Position numbers and translations under genes: made by a program. The notes beneath the pieces are model-generated. The model was not told the origin of the DNA, made no database searches, and saw only the letters and a program-made list of their open reading frames with translations. Below, piece after piece: positions 5,747 to 8,906 of a DNA stretch of 8,906 bases (its first letter is position 1; each line of letters begins with the position of its first letter). This DNA comes from Lachnospiraceae bacterium (lineage in GTDB: Bacteria > Bacillota > Clostridia > Lachnospirales > Lachnospiraceae), in assembly GCA_021205045.1 (NCBI GenBank), contig JAJPYH010000145.1, positions 1 through 8,906 of the forward strand, given 5' to 3'.

Positions 5747-7294
5747 ATGGACAAGAGAGAAACCGTCATTGTGCTGGATTTCGGCGGACAGTACAACCAG
5801 TTGGTGGCGCGCCGGGTGCGCGAGTGCCATGTGTACTGCGAGATTTATTCTTATAAAACGGATATTGCGAAGATTAAGGCGATGGCGCCGAAGGGCATTA
5901 TCCTGACCGGCGGGCCAAACAGCTGTTACGAGGAGGGGGCACCCACCTATAATAAGGAACTTTTCGAGCTGGGGATTCCGGTGCTGGGACTGTGCTATGG
6001 AGCGCAGCTGATGCAGCATATTCTTGGCGGCAAAGTGGAGAGAGCCGACAAGCGCGAGTACGGGAAGACAGAAATTTCGGTGGATACCTCCTCCGCGCTG
6101 TTTACCGATGTGTCGCCGAACACCACCTGCTGGATGAGCCATTTTGACTATATTTCCAGGCTGGCGGAGGGCTTTGTCTGCGTGGCTCACAGCGCGGACT
6201 GCCCGGTGGCGGCCTGTGAAGACAGCGATCGTAAGCTGTACGGCATTCAGTTCCATCCGGAGGTGCTGCACACCCCGGAGGGCACGAAGATGCTTTATAA
6301 TTTTGTGCGCGGTGTTTGCGGTTGTGCCGGGGACTGGAAGATGGATTCCTTTGTGGAACAATCGATTCGCACTATTCGGGAGAAAGTGGGCGACGGCAAG
6401 GTGCTCTGCGCCCTTTCCGGCGGTGTGGATTCCTCTGTGGCCGCAGTGCTGCTCTCCAAGGCGGTGGGCGACCAGCTGACCTGCGTTTTTGTGGATCACG
6501 GTCTGTTGCGCAAAAATGAGGGCGACGAGGTGGAGGCGGTGTTTGGTCCCTCCGGCAATTACAACCTGAACTTCATCCGGGTCAACGCCCAGCAGCGCTT
6601 CTACAGCAAGCTGGCCGGAGTCACAGAGCCGGAGCGAAAGCGCAAGATCATCGGCGAGGAATTCATCCGCGTCTTTGAGGAGGAGGCCAAAAAGATCGGC
6701 GCCGTGGACTTCCTGGTGCAGGGCACCATCTACCCCGACGTGGTGGAGAGCGGTCTGGGCGGCGAGTCCGCCGTCATCAAATCCCACCATAACGTGGGCG
6801 GCCTGCCGGATTATGTGGATTTCAAGGAAATCATCGAGCCCCTCCGCGACCTGTTCAAGGACGAGGTTCGCAAGGCTGGTCTGGAGCTTGGCCTTCCGGA
6901 CTACCTGGTATTCCGCCAGCCCTTCCCCGGCCCCGGTCTGGGCATCCGTATCATCGGAGAAGTGACCGAGGAAAAGGTGCGCATTGTCCAGGATGCCGAC
7001 TTTATTTACCGTGAGGAAATCGCCAAAGCGGGACTGGACGGGGACATCAATCAGTATTTCGCAGCCCTGACCAATATGCGCTCCGTGGGCGTTATGGGGG
7101 ATGAGAGAACCTATGACTATGCTGTGGTGCTGCGCGCCGTGAGGACCATTGACTTCATGACGGCGGAGGCGGCCCAGGTGCCTTATGAGGTGCTGAACCG
7201 GGTGATGAACAGGATTATCAATGAGGTGAGAGGGGTCAATAGGGTGATGTATGATCTGACGAGTAAGCCGCCGGGGACGATTGAGTTCGAATGA
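5747..7294 (+). CDS. guaA: GuaA, glutamine-hydrolysing GMP synthase
   Basis: This 515-residue protein is a full-length GMP synthase, which makes GMP from XMP, ATP and glutamine in the last step of guanylate synthesis. The N-terminal class I amidotransferase domain (about 1-195) has GGPNS (55-59), the nucleophile C83 in GLCYGAQ, and H170/E172 in FHPE. The ATP-pyrophosphatase domain has the P-loop SGGVDSS (224-230) and the VDHGLLR block (249-255). The C-terminal dimerisation domain has FRQPFPGPGLGIR (389-401) and ends KPPGTIEFE. I chose ATG at 5747 because GGAGGGG (5737-5743) precedes it and the product starts MDKRETVIVLDFGGQY; the longer TTG form would start inside the -35 box. The last residues read IEFE where many GMP synthases end IEWE. 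That is notable because an integrase-bearing element lies just beyond this 3' end. Confidence 0.97.
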   Translation: MDKRETVIVLDFGGQYNQLVARRVRECHVYCEIYSYKTDIAKIKAMAPKGIILTGGPNSCYEEGAPTYNKELFELGIPVLGLCYGAQLMQHILGGKVERADKREYGKTEISVDTSSALFTDVSPNTTCWMSHFDYISRLAEGFVCVAHSADCPVAACEDSDRKLYGIQFHPEVLHTPEGTKMLYNFVRGVCGCAGDWKMDSFVEQSIRTIREKVGDGKVLCALSGGVDSSVAAVLLSKAVGDQLTCVFVDHGLLRKNEGDEVEAVFGPSGNYNLNFIRVNAQQRFYSKLAGVTEPERKRKIIGEEFIRVFEEEAKKIGAVDFLVQGTIYPDVVESGLGGESAVIKSHHNVGGLPDYVDFKEIIEPLRDLFKDEVRKAGLELGLPDYLVFRQPFPGPGLGIRIIGEVTEEKVRIVQDADFIYREEIAKAGLDGDINQYFAALTNMRSVGVMGDERTYDYAVVLRAVRTIDFMTAEAAQVPYEVLNRVMNRIINEVRGVNRVMYDLTSKPPGTIEFE

Positions 7295-7300
7295 TACAGT

Positions 7301-7349
7301 AAAGCCGAAAAAGCCTTGAAAATAAAGGGTTTTTCGGCTTTTTTCTTTT
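7301..7349 (+). terminator. Strong intrinsic terminator after guaA
   Basis: A 12-base arm (7301-7312, AAAGCCGAAAAA) is perfectly complementary to 7330-7341 (TTTTTCGGCTTT). Inside it CCTT (7314-7317) can pair with AAGG (7325-7328). The T-rich run TTTTTTCTTTT (7339-7349) overlaps the stem's 3' edge. It lies seven bases after the guaA stop. On the opposite strand the stem is followed by only TTT, so it probably serves the integrase poorly. Confidence 0.92.
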
Positions 7350-7354
7350 GCAAG

Positions 7355-7372
7355 TGTACCAGAATTGTACCA
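7355..7372. repeat. Paired TGTACCA direct repeats at the element edge
   Basis: TGTACCA occurs at 7355-7361 and 7366-7372, an 11-bp period close to one helical turn, between the guaA terminator and the integrase stop codon. This spacing and place suit recombinase binding sites or part of the attachment region. There is no second element end to compare with, so the role is inferred. Confidence 0.45.
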
Positions 7373-7377
7373 CTTTT

Positions 7378-8499
7378 TCAGACTTTAAGATTTTTAATAT
7401 TATCCTGCCAGGCTGCCGGGGAGAGGTCCGCGCCGGACTCTTGATCCAGCCGGAGCGCCACATCGCCGTGCGCCTCTGGATAAAGGTGGCCGTACAGGTC
7501 AAGAGTGGTCTGGACCTTTTCGTGGCCCAGGCGTTCCTTTACAACCAGGATAGGGCAGCCCATGTGGATAAGCAGACTCGCGTGGGAGTGCCTGAGATCA
7601 TGCACCCGGATTTTTTTCACTCCTGATTTTTTACAGCCTGCCAGCATGACAGTGTTTACATAGCTTTTGGTGTACGGGAACAGGCGCTCGTGTGGTTCGT
7701 AGTCCATAAGCCGGGAAGCATAATCCTGAACGATTTTACACAGGAACTCCGGCAGGGTGATGTTGCGGGTGCTTTTGTACGTTTTTGGATCCGATATAAC
7801 CTCCTTGCCCTTTACCACAGCAAAGGATTTTGTTATATGGAGCATTTGCCCGGCGAAATCAAAGTCGGACAGGGTGAGCGCCAGAAGCTCCCCTTCGCGG
7901 ATGCCTGTATAAAACAGCACGTTAAAAATACAGTACGGAGTAGGCCGGTCTATGGCCTTGATGAAGGTTTTGAACTCATCCTCCGTCCAGAACTGCATTT
8001 TGTCCGCCTTGCTTTTGCCCATGCTGCCAGCGGCCCGCGCAGGGCTACCGGACAGCTTATAATATTTTACGGCAAAATTTAAAATGGCGGAAAGCTGGTT
8101 ATTGATGGTTTTTAAGTACGTTTTTGAATACCCTTTCCCGTCATTTTGTGATGGATCCATGAGCTGGTTTTGCCAGTTGCGCACGGTGATGGGAGTGATT
8201 TCATTTACAGCCATATCACCAAAGACCGGCAACAGCTTCGTGCGGATGATATGGTCTTTTGTTTCCCATGTGGATGCTTTAAGCCTGATTTGCATATCTG
8301 CTGAATACAGCTCCACCAGTGACCGGAACGACATATCACAGGACAGGCTGGCCTGCGCCAGAAATTCATTCTCCCACGCCTGAGCGTCTGACTTCCTGGT
8401 GAAGCCCGTGCGCTTTTTTTGAACCCTTTTACCGGTCCAATCTGTGTACCGGAATTTGCTGTACCACTTGCCTGTTTTAGGGTCTTTAGCAACTGACAT
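7378..8499 (-). CDS. int: Tyrosine site-specific recombinase (integrase)
   Basis: This 373-residue integrase has three expected parts. The first is an N-terminal arm-site DNA-binding domain (about 1-48, PKTGKWYSKFRYTDWTGKR). The second is a SAM-like core-binding domain (about 55-150). The third is a catalytic domain (about 165-345). Catalytic residues are R201 (TGIREGE), probable K242 (KTYKSTR), H300 and R303 (HDLRH), H326 (RLGH) and nucleophile Y336 (TTLDLYGHLY). All are intact, so the enzyme should be active. It is expected to insert and excise its element by recombination between attachment sites, here probably at the guaA 3' end. Its ATG is preceded by a strong GGAGGAGGAG site (8517-8508). 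The start overlaps the end of the small upstream ORF by 14 bp, pointing to coupled translation. Confidence 0.93.
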   Translation of the reverse strand: MSVAKDPKTGKWYSKFRYTDWTGKRVQKKRTGFTRKSDAQAWENEFLAQASLSCDMSFRSLVELYSADMQIRLKASTWETKDHIIRTKLLPVFGDMAVNEITPITVRNWQNQLMDPSQNDGKGYSKTYLKTINNQLSAILNFAVKYYKLSGSPARAAGSMGKSKADKMQFWTEDEFKTFIKAIDRPTPYCIFNVLFYTGIREGELLALTLSDFDFAGQMLHITKSFAVVKGKEVISDPKTYKSTRNITLPEFLCKIVQDYASRLMDYEPHERLFPYTKSYVNTVMLAGCKKSGVKKIRVHDLRHSHASLLIHMGCPILVVKERLGHEKVQTTLDLYGHLYPEAHGDVALRLDQESGADLSPAAWQDNIKNLKV

Positions 8500-8704
8500 T
8501 GACAGGCTCCTCCTCCTGAATGGTGCGGGCGGCTATGACCGTTTCAAACTCCCGGAGATACTGGATGTATGCGCCATAGTATGTATAGCCGGAAGCAGAA
8601 GCCGGGACATCGCGGCACTTAATGACTTTTGCTATTGTCAGATCGTGTGCCAGCTGATCCGGCGTGACCGGGAAATCCCCGGTGAGCATTTCTAAATTCT
8701 GCAT
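8486..8704 (-). CDS. Small unrecognised protein directly upstream of int
   Basis: This 72-residue protein is of a family I do not recognise. Its ATG has AGGGGG (8714-8709) four bases upstream, and its TAA lies inside the start of the integrase gene in another frame, which supports it being real and cotranscribed. It has no clear helix-turn-helix, membrane segment or cysteine cluster. The middle is tyrosine-rich (SGYTYYGAYIQYL, 38-50) and the end acidic (QEEEP, 63-67). The position is typical of excisionase or other directionality factors, but the sequence does not resemble the Tn916 Xis protein as I know it, so that role is a positional guess. Confidence 0.6.
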   Translation of the reverse strand: MQNLEMLTGDFPVTPDQLAHDLTIAKVIKCRDVPASASGYTYYGAYIQYLREFETVIAARTIQEEEPVNVSC

Positions 8705-8716
8705 AATACCCCCTGT

Positions 8717-8906
8717 TTAAATACCTTCTGTATTACCGACCTTTTCGAGCGTACCCTGTAAATCCACCCCGTGGTATTTTTCCAATATACCGCTGAGTGT
8801 TTCCGTGTAAGGGCATTTGCTGGAAATATACAGTATTTGATCTAAGAAATCGGAGATACAGATATAATTTTTTTCTGCGTCAACCCATACCGCACAAGGC
8901 CCCCAG
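8717..8906 (-). CDS. Partial small ORF, cut by the window edge
   Basis: Reading from the right edge on the - strand, 62 codons stay open to a TAA at 8719-8717. The visible part includes AVWVDAEKNYICISDFLDQI near the edge and ends KVGNTEGI. The stop lies 12 bases before the ATG of the next small ORF, which fits an operon leading into the integrase. The start is outside the window and I do not recognise the family. The regular mix of charged and hydrophobic residues looks protein-like, but 62 codons is short evidence. Confidence 0.5.
   Translation of the reverse strand, partial: WGPCAVWVDAEKNYICISDFLDQILYISSKCPYTETLSGILEKYHGVDLQGTLEKVGNTEGI

Larger units (their letters stand above)
7350..8906. 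mobile_element. One end of an integrative element at the guaA 3' end
   Basis: A tyrosine recombinase lies 83 bp beyond guaA, pointing at it, with two small genes upstream in the same direction running off the window edge. The 3' end of guaA is an established integration hotspot for genomic islands. This DNA also looks less G+C-rich and uses less biased codons than guaA. The exact boundary is not visible: it could fall in the last guaA codons (so the element supplies the terminator) or between the terminator and the integrase stop. The far end, cargo and type (prophage, ICE or IME) are outside the window. Confidence 0.75.

Overview
The window looks like chromosomal DNA from a spore-forming clostridial Firmicute (Bacillota), most likely a Lachnospiraceae-type gut anaerobe. 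The reasons are two sporulation regulators of clear family identity (SpoVT and SpoIIID), strong purine-rich ribosome binding sites, GTG starts, and moderately GC-rich coding sequence. The species cannot be named from the sequence alone.

Layout. Positions 1-249 are a leader without a gene. Then, all on the + strand: spoVT (250-795); a non-coding stretch holding four ~48-bp tandem repeats and a sigma-A-type promoter; the potassium-uptake pair trkA-trkH (1208-4039, 12 bp apart); a sigma-E-type promoter and spoIIID (4237-4491); a 77-bp tandem duplication in which each copy carries a 19-codon micro-ORF; trmO/tsaA (4724-5416), a tRNA m6t6A37 methyltransferase; a structured 330-bp non-coding stretch ending in a perfect-consensus sigma-A promoter; and guaA (5747-7294), GMP synthase, closed by a strong intrinsic terminator.

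Right after the guaA terminator the character changes. A tyrosine recombinase on the - strand (7378-8499) runs convergently toward guaA. Two small unrecognised ORFs lie upstream of it in the same orientation, the second cut by the window edge. I read this as one end of an integrative element (prophage or integrative conjugative/mobilizable element) inserted at the 3' end of guaA, a known integration hotspot. The other end lies outside the window.

How the parts fit. spoVT and spoIIID act in the forespore and mother cell respectively. trkA and trkH form a K+ uptake system: a gating ring plus a channel-like pore. trmO and guaA are housekeeping genes. The less ordinary content is non-coding: two unrelated tandem-repeat blocks (one with a hairpin supported by a compensatory base-pair change, one with duplicated micro-ORFs), several inverted repeats before guaA, and the element/guaA junction. 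I found no defence system, CRISPR array, rRNA or tRNA.
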